This document shows, one piece after another, positions 1 through 11,376 of a stretch of 64,000 nt of DNA. Positions within the stretch are counted from its first letter, which is position 1. Each line of letters starts with the position of its first letter. A model generated the notes under the pieces. It saw nothing but the letters and a program-made list of their open reading frames with translations. It had not been told where the DNA came from and made no database searches. A program made the position numbers and the translations under genes. The stretch covers positions 52,141,156 through 52,205,155 of the forward strand of contig NC_062224.1 of NCBI RefSeq assembly GCF_902686445.1, read 5' to 3'. The stretch is from Sciurus carolinensis. Lineage: Eukaryota; Chordata; Mammalia; Rodentia; Sciuridae.

Positions 1-813
1 AATTGTACTTCAGATTTGTACTATCTCTCAATGGTAAAATGCTTCTAGGTTCCTGCTGGCAGACTTAATGTGTGTTCCTACCTTCCTACCAGTCCCAGTC
101 TCTGTTACAGATGATGAATTGCCAGTATTGCTTTCCAGAAATAAGAGGGACTTTGGAATCACCGCGGCAGTCATTACCGCCGTAGTTGCATCAGCGGCAG
201 CAGCCACTGCAGCAGCTGTAGCCTTAACTGCGTCAGTACAGTCTGCAGCTACACTCAATAATGTGGTTCAACAGACTGCTACTGCTTTATCCAAGCAGTG
301 GATCAACACCTAAAAGCAGGGATTCTTCTTGTAAACCAGCGAGTGGACTTACTTCAAGAACAAATGGATATTTTACAGGAACTGTTAAACGTGGGATGTA
401 TTTATCATCTGACGGGACTGTGCATTACACCTGTAGCTTACCATAACTTCAGCTATGCAGCAAACTTGTCTAGAATCTTATCTGTTCAGCTTCGTACCAA
501 CTGGTCTTATGAATTTGATAATCTTACTGCTATTCTTAGATCTCAAATTGTTAGCCTTAACGCTACTAGAGTCGATATAGCGCCAATGTCTGAAGTGCTA
601 AGTTGGATATCCTCTTCTTTCAGCTTTGTAAAGCAATGGGCAGGAATGGGAGCTTTATTTATCCTCATGGTTATTACTGTTATCTTCCTCACGTGCTTTA
701 TCATGCGCATGCGCCAAGATTATGCTAGAGATCGCATCATCTTCCATCAGACCATGACTGCCCTAGAGGCCGGCAGTTCCCCACAAGTATGGCTCACGAT
801 GCTGGACCGGTAG
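1..813 (+). pseudogene. env: Endogenous betaretrovirus-like env (TM region), broken
   Basis: This is the 3' part of a retroviral envelope gene; SU lies outside the window or is lost. In order it shows a furin-type site RNKR (137-148), an Ala/Val-rich fusion peptide directly after it, a heptad-rich ectodomain (VNQRVDLLQEQMDILQE), a Cys-X7-Cys pair (codons at 397 and 421) and an anchor helix (about 637-701) followed by a short Arg-rich tail ending at the stop at 811-813. The two-cysteine loop without a third Cys fits betaretrovirus-type TM rather than the CX6CC gamma type. It is broken by an in-frame TAA at 35-37 and by a one-base frame change around 275-300, where the fusion-peptide frame ends and the ectodomain frame takes over. 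A polypurine tract and LTR follow, so this is the 3' end of a provirus. Membership in class II ERVs is inferred from motifs only. Confidence 0.85.
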
Positions 814-953
814 TCATATGGGTAAGGAAGGAGGTGACTCTGTACTGACCTAAGACAGGAGCTGTAGCATGCTCTACAGTTATCCAATGACGGGTAAGGA
901 CGGTGGTTGACCACTCCGCCTAAGACAGGCACGGTCCCGAGCCTTAATTTTAT

Positions 954-970
954 AATAAAAAAGGGGGAAC
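954..970 (+). other. Retroviral polypurine tract
   Basis: An A/G run (aaaaaaggggga core, 957-968) lies directly before the LTR's first bases TGTCGGGG at 971. This is the expected position and composition of the plus-strand primer site, and it fixes the 5' edge of the LTR. Confidence 0.8.
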
Positions 971-1337
971 TGTCGGGGTGCCCGGGACCCCTGGCCCTAG
1001 GTAAGGCTAAGATGGCACCTGGCAGTGAGCCAGAGCAGTTAACTTTTGCACAAACAACTGACATTATTTTGAGGAAGTTCCAGGGATTGGTTGAGTTCCC
1101 TCGTGGACAGTGCATGATCACTGCATGTCTGCATTTGCTGCCTGTATCTGTTCATGCTCTCCCCTCGTGCTCTAATGCTGATTGGTTACGGTAATGCATA
1201 TATTGGAGTGTAAGTTCCTCGAAAGGGAGAACAAAGAAAGAGAACAAAGAAAGAACTGAGAAGATGGGGGTGCGCGCAATAAAAAGGCTGAAAAGAACCA
1301 GGTGTCGTGTCTCTCTGCGGGCGGGGAGCGCGATACA
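971..1337 (+). repeat. ERV 3' LTR
   Basis: The LTR starts TGTCGGGG right after the polypurine tract. It carries an inverted CCAAT box (gattggtta near 1180), a TATA-like gcatatattgg near 1197 and a poly(A) signal AATAAA at 1278-1283, followed by a GT-rich stretch. I place the end at gatACA (1337), giving TGT...ACA ends. The 3' edge is uncertain: the next bases, agggactaagg, resemble the start of a viral leader, and an end as far as 1371 is possible. No 5' LTR is present in the window, so the target duplication cannot be tested. Confidence 0.7.
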
Positions 1338-1371
1338 AGGGACTAAGGGAAAAAAAAAGTAGAGACAGACA

Positions 1372-3737
1372 GTGGGGCCTTGGCTCAATGCTTCTGCCAG
1401 AACTAATTTCTCACTTGTTCTTCAGAACTAGTTCCTCAATTGCCCTTTAGGATAAGGAGTCATGAAATCCCCTCAGTGATTGGTTGCTTTCTCCACCCTT
1501 CCCAGCTCCCTGTACATTGTCCACCCTGTAAGTCCTGGTACAACCCGGGGTGTTTCTGGACATCTTGGTGTGGGAGGGGCCCACTTCAGGCAGCCCTAAT
1601 GCTCACCCCTCTCTATCCACATGACAGATTAGCACCTCTGCCATGATACCATAGTTGCCTACTCTGACTAAGCACATGTACACCCACACTGGCTGAGGAC
1701 CAAGTCCCACTGAACCCAAAATAGACTGTCTAGGCTCCTTGAGTGTCTAGCCTCAGGTGGCTGTCACAGGTCTCTAATCTGATAAGGATGATTGGCATGC
1801 TTTTTTACAAGTGTATTGTTGCCATGTAATTTTTTTAAGAACTCCTTTTTTTTAAAAATTCTCTGTTTTTGAGCTCATGATTTTATGGTGAGTTCACATT
1901 TGATCTTGTGTGCCCAAATTAATGTATTTTTCTCCTCAGTCTTATTTTATCTAACTCTAAAGGTTTTTACACTATTTGTTCAGAAGCCAATTTTTCTAGG
2001 GAGGGTGATATTGGGTGTGGATCTGATAGACATCAAGGACAAATGCCTGGCTATCTGAACTCTTGTTTTTAGTGTTCATCATGGCTACCAACTGTATAGC
2101 CCTGTTCTATATTTAAGTAATAATGTAAAAGTCTGTTTGGCTTTATTTTAATTTCTAACAGGTTAAATCTAATCGAGTTTCAATAAACATCTGTAACATG
2201 GCCTTCTACCTGTGAAACTCCACTTACAAAAAGTTACAAAATCTTTGTTTCTTGTCTGTGTGCTCACCTGTGTATTGTATTATTGTGTCTACATATGTGT
2301 TTGTGTCCCTATATCATACATGTCATATTAAAATTGACATATAGATATATGAGTGCTCATAAATTAAAACTTAAATAAGAAATGGATCCAAAAACTTTCA
2401 ATTTACATCACTTAAAAAACAAGATCACTTTAAATTAGGTAAACAGATAAAAATAAAAATGCCTTTAAAGTTACTAACTCACATTTATTTTATAGTCAGA
2501 CAATAAAATGTTTTCTATAAAATGTCTAAAATATAATATCCATTGCTTCTAAAGAATTTCCTCAACAGGAAAGAGATGATTAGTACCATTAACTACATTT
2601 GGTAGTTTTTACAGTTAAAAATGAGTAAATTAGATTTAAGATAAATGGGATTAATCAGAAGTGTGTTTGTTAAGGAGGCATCTATTACATTATTACATTA
2701 TTATCTATTAATTTACAAAGTTAAAGTACTAAAAATCAACTACTAAATATAAAATCAAACACTTTTAACTTCTTAAATTTCATAAGGAAATATATTTAAA
2801 CATTAAATGTGTTTTCATAAATTGGTAAATAGAAAAGTTTTGAGATTGCTTTATGTCTATGTCTTCACTAAAAACAGTTATTAGGATTTAAGATCCTGTC
2901 AGGTGTGATTTACATACAAAGAGTGCAAGAGGTTTGAGTTGGGTGTCAATTAAAGTACTATAAAAACAAATTCATCTTATTAAAGTGGAATAATTTGTCC
3001 AAATTCAGAAATTTCATAAGGATTGTTTGAAAATGTAAATTTATAAGGGAATCAACAACTAAAAAGAAGACAAAAAATATTTGTGTCAGTTTCCAGAAGT
3101 TTTGCATAAGTAACAAAAAGGTTTGTACAAGCAAAGGGTAAATTTTAAAAGTTTGTGTGTAAATTTGTCATACATAAGGGCTGAGAGAGGAAAGGAAAAC
3201 TGGCCTTCTCCCCAGACACAAGTCAAAAATTAATGTACTGATATAAACCAATGTTTAATACTCTATGTGTTAAAGTAATAAGGATTTCTTAAAACATTAA
3301 TATTCTCTTATCCAACAAGATAACTTATTGTGTCTGTTAAGTTTTATTATTTAGAAAAACTAGTCTTACAGGCATTACAGTTTGTATAATTCTGGTTAAA
3401 CAACTGTTATTTTAAAGTATTACATTACACTCCAAATTCCAAATTTTTTAAAAAGCTAAACTTAGTATAAGAACATCAGTGTAATTGTGGTGCTGCTATT
3501 GCCTTCTTTATACTCTAAAATTATTTGTGTACAAGTTTTCAAAGATTTAAAAGAACATTTTATCAAAATGATTTTCTCCAAACTGAAGTTCTCTGTAATG
3601 GTGGTATCTTACAGATTTACATAAAAATAATAAATTTAGTTGGAAATTTGTTTATGTCATTTAGCATTTTACAATTAGATAAAAATAACCTGTCATAAAT
3701 TATAAATTTTGTGTTACTCTTTCTCTCTCTCCATGAC
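1372..3737. other. AT-rich intergenic stretch, nothing recognised
   Basis: About 2.4 kb. The first 400 bases are moderately GC-rich with no reading frame of note. The rest is very AT-rich, with no coding frame and no repeat family I can name. Decayed ERV non-coding sequence is possible, given the ERV remains on both sides. Confidence 0.6.
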
Positions 3738-3955
3738 CCCCCCCCCCTTTTTGGGTAACAGGTATTGAACCCAGGATTGCTTAACCACTGAGCAACAACC
3801 CCACACCTTTTAAAAATATTTTATTTACATACAGGGCCTTGCTGAGTTGCTAAGTGACTTCCTAAATTGGCAAGACTGACTTTGAACTCACAATCTTCCT
3901 GCCTCAGCCTCCTGAGCCACTGGGATTACAGAAGTGCACAAACACATCCTGCAAA
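3738..3955 (-). repeat. B1-dID composite SINE
   Basis: Read on the minus strand, a B1/7SL-like half (ctgtaatcccagtggctcag, gaggctgaggcaggaa) is followed by an ID-like half (ggttgttgctcagtggttaa, cctgggttcaatacctg). The two halves are joined by an A-rich linker. This is the B1-dID arrangement. Confidence 0.85.
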
Positions 3956-4589
3956 TCTTGTTACACTTTACACTGGGATGGAAGCTTGAATACACAAAGG
4001 AGAGCCTTGTTTATTTAAAGGTTGATAATATGGGATGTAAAGGTATTTTGCCATTTTCCCTTAAAAGGGGTCAAAAACTCTCTTAACTTGTTTAATTCAT
4101 GTTTCAGATGTAATGTTATATTATGTTAACTGATTATATAGATTTAAAAAATGATATATAAAAACATCATAGAATAATATGTAAGAGACTAAGATCAGTT
4201 TCAGAAATAAAATACCTTACTTAATATTAGTCACCTGAGTTAAGACTCTACCTCTCACCTTATTTCATGTTAAGATAACCACTCAAGTTCATTTGAAGTT
4301 AAGTTCAAAAGATAGATTTTTGTTATAAGGATTACTGTAATCTGAAAATAAGCAAACAATATAAAACTACATAAAGATTTTATATTACAAAAAATCATGT
4401 TCCTTGGTTCATAGCTATCATACAAACTAAATGCTTTCACTCTTGTTAATGTCACTTTGTATTTTTCTTGTAAACTTTATAACTGTTGTCTGTTAATGCT
4501 TCACAAAAGTACTGCTTTCAATATAGCAACCTAAGTTAATTTTAGATAATAGATCATAATTGATAAGGCAGATACAAACCTAACTTCCA

Positions 4590-5300
4590 GTACTTTTACT
4601 GTCCCCATTTCTTAATTTTGTTGCTCAGCTTATTATCAAAGACAAAATTCAGGTATTACAATTGGTGGGAGCTGAGTCTTCTTTCACTATGGTACCCCTT
4701 TCAGTACAACAACATTGGAGTTACAATCCTCACATCTTTGACAACTGATTTTATGAATTTTCCTGGCCAAATAAAACTATACTCATCAAGTCATTTCCCA
4801 TTGTTTGTCTGCTTTTGCATCGCTGGACCAACCTCTACAAATTCAAACTGATAGCGCTCCACTTATTCTAGTTCTTCTTTTTGACAGTTTTGTTATCAAT
4901 ATCTTAGTAATCACTGAACAGTTATCCCTTATAATCCCCAAGGCCAGGCCATTATAGAGTGGACTCACTTATCCCTTAAGGAATAATTATAAAAAAATAA
5001 AGAAGGGGAGACAGAACCCCAGAAAATTGTTTCAGAAATTCTTTTAAATTGTGATGCTGAAGTCTACACTGCTATTGAATGACACATGGCTCCCATTTGC
5101 AGTAAGACTATTAGGCCTAGTCTAGTGGAAAAATTTACAAACAGGGTAATGGAATGGACCAGATCCAGTGATAATGTGAGGACATGCTTTCATCTTTCCA
5201 AAAAATGCAGCTCCTCTTATCTGGGTATCTGAACATGCTTTTCTCATCACCAAGGAGGATCTCAAGCTGCAGTTCTTTCAAAGAACTGAAGAACCTGACC
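4590..5300 (+). pseudogene. pol: Degraded class II ERV pol fragment (RT connection/RNase H to integrase)
   Basis: Discontinuous plus-strand frames read like betaretroviral pol. A stretch near 4630-4720 includes a VPLSVQQHW-like segment typical of the region before RNase H. Near 4935-4990 the reading YNPQGQAIIEWTHLSLKE resembles the late integrase core (family motif PYNPQGQ...E). Several in-frame stops and missing segments show it is long dead. It is probably a different insertion from the LTR-bearing remnant at the window start, because the order on this strand (env-LTR, then pol-env) does not fit one provirus. Confidence 0.6.
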
Positions 5301-5331
5301 CTCAGGCTGAGGCACTAAGTCTCTAGTCACC

Positions 5332-5580
5332 ATGTTTGTGCATATGCTGGCTTTATTAAGCTGTCAGGTAAGTAGGGTTCATGGTGAAACTTATCGGACT
5401 TATGTCCCATATTCACCTTTAGTACACACAGCTGTGGGGACTGGAGAATCAATTCCAGTATTTGCTGATGATACTCCAATGATGGGAGGTTTTTCAGATA
5501 AAAATTATAAAGTGGAAAATCTTTATAAACTACACAATGAAAAAAACTTTCAAGATAAAAATCTACTTTTTTCTCAATGA
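5332..5580 (+). pseudogene. env: ERV env N-terminal-like fragment
   Basis: An 82-codon frame follows the pol remnant by about 30 bases. Its middle (TYRTYVPYSP, IPVFADDTPMMGGFSDK) looks like the start of the surface subunit of class II ERV envelopes, and its position after integrase fits that order. A possible splice-donor-like caggtaagt lies at its start, which is only suggestive. It ends abruptly at a stop; the rest of env is absent. The assignment is by resemblance and context only. Confidence 0.45.
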
Positions 5581-5602
5581 AAAAATTAAGTTTATCCCTC
5601 AC

Positions 5603-6200
5603 CTAAATATTTGATGCTTGAGACCCACAAAAAAGAAGTTATTAATTTTTAAATAGACACCTATTGATGCTAATGTCACTGTACATCATATCAAGACTTG
5701 GTCACCATAACATTGGAGATGGTTAAAGTTGGATGCAATAGAATATGTATACTAGTTCCTAATTTTAACACCCTGAAAATACACTAAATGAAATTGATTC
5801 TATTCTTTGAGAAGAGAATAATCCATCAAAATTATAGAATCATTTCATCCTGTTGGGATGACACTAATAACTTTCTTGGTGACACAGGTAATGGTGTCAA
5901 AGTATCCATTTACTATTTTAATGTCTACTGTGAAAATTGAACAGAACTTCTGATTTTCATAGAGTCCAACTGGCTAAAATAAAACTAATGAGGAAGCATA
6001 ACAAATAATGTAAAACTTACTTACTCATTGGAAGAAATATAAGATATCAGGTCCAGTGTAAATAATTGGACATTTTCTCTAGAAAATACTATTTTGGGTT
6101 TTTTAACCTTATATTCTTTTATAATTCTGAATTGAAAACCATTGAAAAAAACATTGGTTTATATTCATATGATGTAATTTATTCTTAAAATTTTAATTTG
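5603..6200. other. AT-rich, nothing recognised
   Basis: No reading frame above noise and no repeat family recognised. It may be residual ERV internal sequence continuing from the env-like fragment. Confidence 0.5.
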
Positions 6201-6290
6201 TGGGCTAGGGCTGAGGCTCAGTGGTGGAGTGCTGGGTTTGATCCTCAGCACCACATAAAAATAAATAAATAAAACAAGAGTCTTTAAAAA
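6201..6290 (+). repeat. ID SINE (internally deleted)
   Basis: The sequence gggctgaggctcagtggtgg is followed directly by tttgatcctcagcaccacat and an AAAT-rich tail. The usual middle block (cttgcctagcatg...gaggc) is missing. The A-box-like and B-box-like parts show its tRNA origin. Confidence 0.85.
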
Positions 6291-6299
6291 GGAGTGCTT

Positions 6300-7130
6300 C
6301 ATAAAACAGATAGTAATTTAAAAAATTTTTAATTTGCTATTTTCTTGTTTAAATATTCTTACACTTCCTTTTCTTTCTAGAGCAGTACAACCAAGAGTAA
6401 TTCATGATCAGGGTCTTACCTGAGAAATTTTACATCTCTTTTCTTCATATTCAAGAAGTATTTCTTTACTGACATGTTTAAAAAAGTAATAAATAAAATT
6501 TCTATTTCAATGCCAATCTGGAAAACATATAGCAGATATATCAAATTCTTAAGACCAGAGCACACAAAGTCAGGTCTACTACCAAAACTTTATCACACAC
6601 ACTTCAAGTTTCTAAAAGCAACAAATATGTTTAAGATAGTAATGAAGGGACCAAAGGGAAGGACAAGCAGAAATAAATCAAACACATTAAGGCTTGGCAC
6701 ATGATACTGACAGTCTCCATGTGGTCACAGATAGTATGACCTCATGGAAAGTATCCTGATCTTAGAAGAAGTTCTAGGTCCTAAGCACCAGCCTAGAGTT
6801 GTTGGACAAGTCATATCCTAAAGACTCAAAGTTTTCTTTTAGTAATATGGATTTTACTACATTAGTTAGCCAGATTGGAGATTTAATGGGATGTTATAAG
6901 TACATGCTCAGAGAAAGAGGAAAGCAATGAGATAATTTGTTCCCTATTCTAAAGTTTAAAGGAATTGCAAATGTGATTCAAGGTGTGTTTTTCCTCAGGT
7001 TCTTATGTTGAAGTACATTTTTGAGACAAGAACCCTAGAACAGTTCTAAATATTTTAAGTATTCCTATTGAAAGAATGAGCTGAATACTCATCTTCATAG
7101 CAGGGTTTCTCATTCTGTATTCTGAAGCAT
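6300..7130. other. Intergenic, nothing recognised
   Basis: AT-rich, with no coding signal. A 76-codon open frame at 6474-6704 has no family features and is probably chance. Confidence 0.5.
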
Positions 7131-7937
7131 ATTTACAATTCCATTTACCAACAAATGCCATCATTTCATTCTTTTTTAAGGCTGAGTAATTCCATTGTGT
7201 ATATATAACACATTTTCTTTATCAATTCATGTGCTGAAGGGCATCTAGACTGATTCCATAGTTTAGCTATTCTGAATTGAGCTGCTATAAACATTGATGT
7301 GGCTGCATCAGTGTAGTATTTTGATTTTAAGTCCTTTGGGTATAAACCAAGGAGTGGGACAATTGAAACAAATGGTGGTTCCAGTTCAGGTTTTCTAAGG
7401 TACCCCATACTGCTTTCCTTAATGGTTGCATCAAGTTGCAGTCCCACCAGCAATATATGAGTGTATCTTTCCCCCATATTTTTGCCAACATTTATTGTGG
7501 CTTGTATTCTTGGTAATTGCCATTCTGACTGCAGTGAGATAACATCTTAGAGTAGTTTTGATTTGCACTTCTACAATTGCTAGAGATGATGAACATTTTT
7601 TTCATATATTTGTTGATGGAATGTATTTCTTCTGTGAAGTGTCTGTTCAGTTCCTTTGCCCATTTATTGATTGGGTTGTTTTTTATTTTTTTGGTGTTAA
7701 GTTTTTTGAGTTCTTTCTATAACCTGGAGATTAGTGCTCTATCTGAGCTACCTGTGGTAAAGATTTTCTGCCATTCTTCAGGCTCTCTCTTCATTTTATT
7801 TACTATTGACTTTGCTAAGAAGCAGCTTTTTCATCCCATTTACTGATTTTTGATTTTACTTCTTGTGCTTCAGGAGTCTTGTTACAGAAGTCAGGTCCTA
7901 AGCCTACATGATGAAGATTTGGGTCTAATTTTTCTTC
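7130..7937 (-). repeat. L1 fragment (end of ORF2)
   Basis: On the minus strand this encodes the C-terminal part of L1 ORF2, for example MGERYTHILLVG and GLYPKDLKSKYYTDAATSMF near 7290-7477. That block is shared with the other L1s in this window. Frame breaks are frequent. The element lacks a recognisable 3' UTR here and is 5' truncated near 7937. Confidence 0.9.
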
Positions 7938-9944
7938 TAAAATAAGAAATTTTAAAGACACTGAAATCCTTATCAAACTACATTATCAAACACACACTGT
8001 TAACTCAAATACTTCCTGAGGCCAAGACTTATACAATGTAATACCTGTGTGGATTAGTAGCAAACTACAGAACTCATTGTCCTCAGACAAAGGAACTTAC
8101 TCTGCAACACTCACAGGAAGAGTAGTATAAGCTCAAAGGAGAACAGATTCAATTCTTTCAGTGGGTTTAATAGCCACATTCTGCATGAGACTCCTCAATT
8201 TTCATGCTGACTCAATTCACAGTGGGAAGCTGTATATGTGTATAGGCCATATTTGTCCATAGACCTGGTGTGTGGATGATGGTTTATTTGCTGTGGGTTT
8301 TAATCAAATGAACTGTATTCATAGCCACATTTTGGCAGGTAAAATATGCTCTGTTGTCATATCTTGTATTACCATAAAAACCCAGGCCCAAATAATCCTA
8401 AGAAGGACTGAGAATACCTCATTTACAAATTTTTCCTCAACTATTAATTCACACTCCACTTGTTTTCAATATTCCCTACTAATGAATGAATACTTATTTT
8501 CCAAGAACTGATGAAAATGAATTATTACAAGTATCCACATCTGTGTTCTCACTCAGGGTTACAGTGTTGAACACTGCCAGGCTCGTCATACCAGGATTCT
8601 AGGAACTCAACAGACCTCCTCAAAGAGTCTACTGCACAACTCCCATTGAACAAGGGTTCATGATTTGCTACTATTCTCATGGAAAAACCCTGCATGCAAA
8701 CAACACTGGTGGTCAAAATGACCTTGAAGACAACCAGGAGGCATAAAATACTTAAAGCTTCATTTTCCCTTTGTTAAAAGAGGATCCACAGCCCATTTCT
8801 AAGAATCATCTGAATGGCAGTGAATGATTAATGGTTGGAAGGAAAAGGATGCTATTGAGCAAGTCAGTAGATGAAGTCTCAAACACTCCTTTCAAATTAC
8901 CAATCACCAAAATGGTGAAAGGCAGGTGAAAGTTAGATTACCATTATTGGGATGGAGAGGTTTGAAAGAAGGAGTACCTAACCATCTCCCACACGAAATA
9001 CTGCATCAACTTTGAACATTTGGGATTCATACATGTCTTGAATTTATTTAGTGGCTTTTACTAGGAGTTCTATCAGAATCTCCACGAAATAAATTTAAAA
9101 GTGCATGTCCAGGCCTTGTTACATTTACTAAATCTAGATCCTCAGGAGTGAGCCTATACATGTAAGTTTTCACAACGTTCCCCAAGACACTCTTAGGCAC
9201 AATTTTAGTGCACAACCTGTGTCACAAAACCACCACTTCATTGTCAACTCTGTACAGAGACAAATTCCTTTTATCATTTGGAGAGTGGGTCAAAAGGAAA
9301 AAGTGTAAGATAGTCATGTACAAAAGTCTCATACAATTTTCCAAGGTAGGGGAAGGATGGAGACTAGTCAAATAATAACATAATTTTGTTTCCTTCTACC
9401 CAAACAAAAATGAAAATCTCTCCCACCTCCAAGAAAAGCATTGCAGATTTCAGATAAAGGTTTAGACTCATATGGGTGGTCCCCTTTACCAGAAATGGAT
9501 AATTTGCCAATGAATTATTATTCATCCCTTTGTAACCTAACATCTGAGTCTTCCTAACCTGAAACCCCATCAGTGTTTGTAAGCCTGTAAGTTTCATTCA
9601 CAAACAAGGAATTCTTGTTTTCCCCAAATGGGAGAAGAACCCTGTCTATACACAAACTGAAAAAAATTATTTTAAAAATTGAAAAGTCTCTCTTATTTTG
9701 TACTTCCCCTCAATTACATAACTTCCATATAGATCTATATATTTCTGATTACTTTCCCTTCCCTTTTTCCTAACTGAGCCTCACCACTGAAGGACAAGTT
9801 CCTTTTATAGAACTCCTCAACAGTAACTAAATTCCTCTGGCTCATCAAAGGCTTCTTTTGGTTTGCACTTTTAAGATCAAGCCTATACCCACATTACCAT
9901 TATTGGGATGAAGAGGTTTGAAAGGAGTACCTGACCAATCTCCC
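7938..9944. other. Intergenic, with one internal duplicated segment
   Basis: No coding signal. The only structure seen is a segment at 8936-8999 that recurs at 9893-9955 (shared core ttaccattattgggatg, then gaggtttgaaag and gagtacct). Confidence 0.5.
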
Positions 9945-10092
9945 ACTGAAATACCAGATACTGAGGAGGGATGGGTGGGAGGATAACCACTGCAAAACCT
10001 GTCTGGGCATTTTAGCAAGACCCTGTATCAAAATTAATTTTAAAAGGACTGATAATGTGGGCAGTGATAGAATATCCCTGGATTCTATTCCC

Positions 10093-10095
<3 letters not shown>
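9945..10095 (+). repeat. B1-dID SINE (5' truncated, diverged)
   Basis: A diverged right part of B1 (actgaggagggatgggtggg, then attttagcaagaccctgtat) leads through an A-rich linker into an ID-like half (gtgggcagtgatagaatatc, attctattcccagta). It runs straight into the CA repeat, which probably grew from its tail. Confidence 0.7.

Positions 10096-10131
<36 letters not shown>
10096..10131. repeat. (CA)n microsatellite
   Basis: About 18 uninterrupted CA units at the 3' end of a SINE. Confidence 0.95.
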
Positions 10132-10134
<3 letters not shown>

Positions 10135-10385
10135 CATTAAAGCTTCATTCAATGACAAATATTGCTATCCTACATTGTTTTACTCTAATTAGAAAAAAAA
10201 GTAGAAAAGATTGGAAAAAATGACTAAATTTCTCTTCTGTATACTAGTATTTACTTTAACTACCTTAAATAAATTTATAACTTCTAGTATCTATAAAAGG
10301 ATGAATATTGAAATTGATCCTGAATGTATCACTGTTAAAAGAAATGGATGTCAGATAATTGTAAATAAAGTTGATTTAAACATAC

Positions 10386-10559
10386 CTTGTTTTTTGCTTC
10401 AATGATCGCCTTGTGCATAAGCAGGTTTGCTGCTGTGCATCTGTTCTTACTGTAGATGGCATAGTGCAGGGCAGTGTGGCCACTGGTGTCCATCACATTT
10501 GGATCTGCACCAGACTGCAGCAGAATCATGGCACATTTCTCCTCTTGGAATTGTGCAGC
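10386..10559 (-). CDS. Orphan ankyrin-repeat exon, ANKRD26/POTE type
   Basis: On the minus strand, 174 bases (58 codons, no stop) lie between a 3' splice site ending ...acctgacAG (10561-10560) and a 5' splice site AAG|GTATG (GT at 10385-10384). The peptide contains GADPNVMDTSGHTALHYAIY, one full ankyrin repeat, followed by IIEAKNK. This order (Gln-Glu-rich lead, GADPN, TALHYA, IEAKNK) is typical of the ANKRD26/ANKRD7/POTE group, where one exon codes for about one repeat. No neighbouring exon of the same gene was recognised in the window. It may be one exon of a large gene, or a leftover from an unprocessed or partial duplication. Preserved frame and splice sites argue for recent origin or constraint. 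The family call is from memory of sequence style, not a search. Confidence 0.65.
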
Positions 10560-11029
10560 CTGTCAGGTTTGCGCCAAGAAAGGGACTGTCAGCTACACGT
10601 GTCCAATATTAACATGCCACAGGTTTCACCAACTAAGCACACTTGAATGAAAAAAATAATGCATCTTGGATCTGGGAATTCCAATCAAATCCTTCTTCAG
10701 CTACTATCTACCTTCATCAGAGTCATGCTGTTGTTACTGTCACAGAAGTTAATGCTGCATTTCATCTGAATCAGGAGTGTCACCATTCTGGATTCCATAG
10801 ACACAGGCATAAGGCAGAGCAAGCCTATGAAAATGAAAGGACTTTTCAGGAAAATACAGAACATTATCTCCAGATACAAAATAAGTCATAAAATGGCAAA
10901 TGTTTAATACCACGTACTTCCTCCTCTTTCCAAGTATTTATTTTTTTTTTGCAGAAAGTATGGTCTTTCTTAGGCCTTCCTTCTGAAAACATCAATTACC
11001 TATTGGAAGGACTGGTGGTGGCAGTGGGA

Positions 11030-11107
11030 CTGTTGTGCTGGGGTTGCAAGCCAGGACCTCACTCATGCTATGCAAGCGCGGTACTCTTGAGGTACATCTC
11101 CAGCCTC
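11030..11107 (-). repeat. ID SINE
   Basis: The minus strand reads gaggctggagatgtacctca and then gtcctggcttgcaaccccag, an ID body with a diverged middle. Confidence 0.7.
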
Positions 11108-11149
11108 AAGCAGCCTATTAGAAAAGAAAGAACATGACTATCATGGCAC

Positions 11150-11330
11150 AACCTCACTGGGAGTCTTACTTTAAGCTCTGTTATTTACTAAACACTGCCT
11201 AGCCTTTGTATGTGTCCCTTTCCTCACCCACAAACTGGGAATGAAGTAGTAGTTACTTAATAGGATACCACAGTGATGCATAAGACAAAGTCTATGGAGA
11301 GGATTTGGAAAAGATCTGTGACAGCTCTCA
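11150..11330 (+). repeat. MIR-like SINE fragment
   Basis: The MIR-style core ttcctcacccacaaactggg is followed by aatgaagtagtagttactta and a stretch with ccacagtgatgcataag. The match is diverged, as expected for this ancient SINE. Confidence 0.5.
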
Positions 11331-11376
11331 TGATATGCTTGGCATTTGATTCAATTTCACTTGTTAAAATTACTGT

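Noticed and set aside
9900..10127. Minus-strand frame beginning with alternating Cys-Val residues
   Set aside because: Translation of the CA microsatellite plus a SINE.
10096..10131. Possible CRISPR-like or satellite array
   Set aside because: Simple dinucleotide repeat; no spacer-repeat structure anywhere in the window, and the DNA is mammalian.
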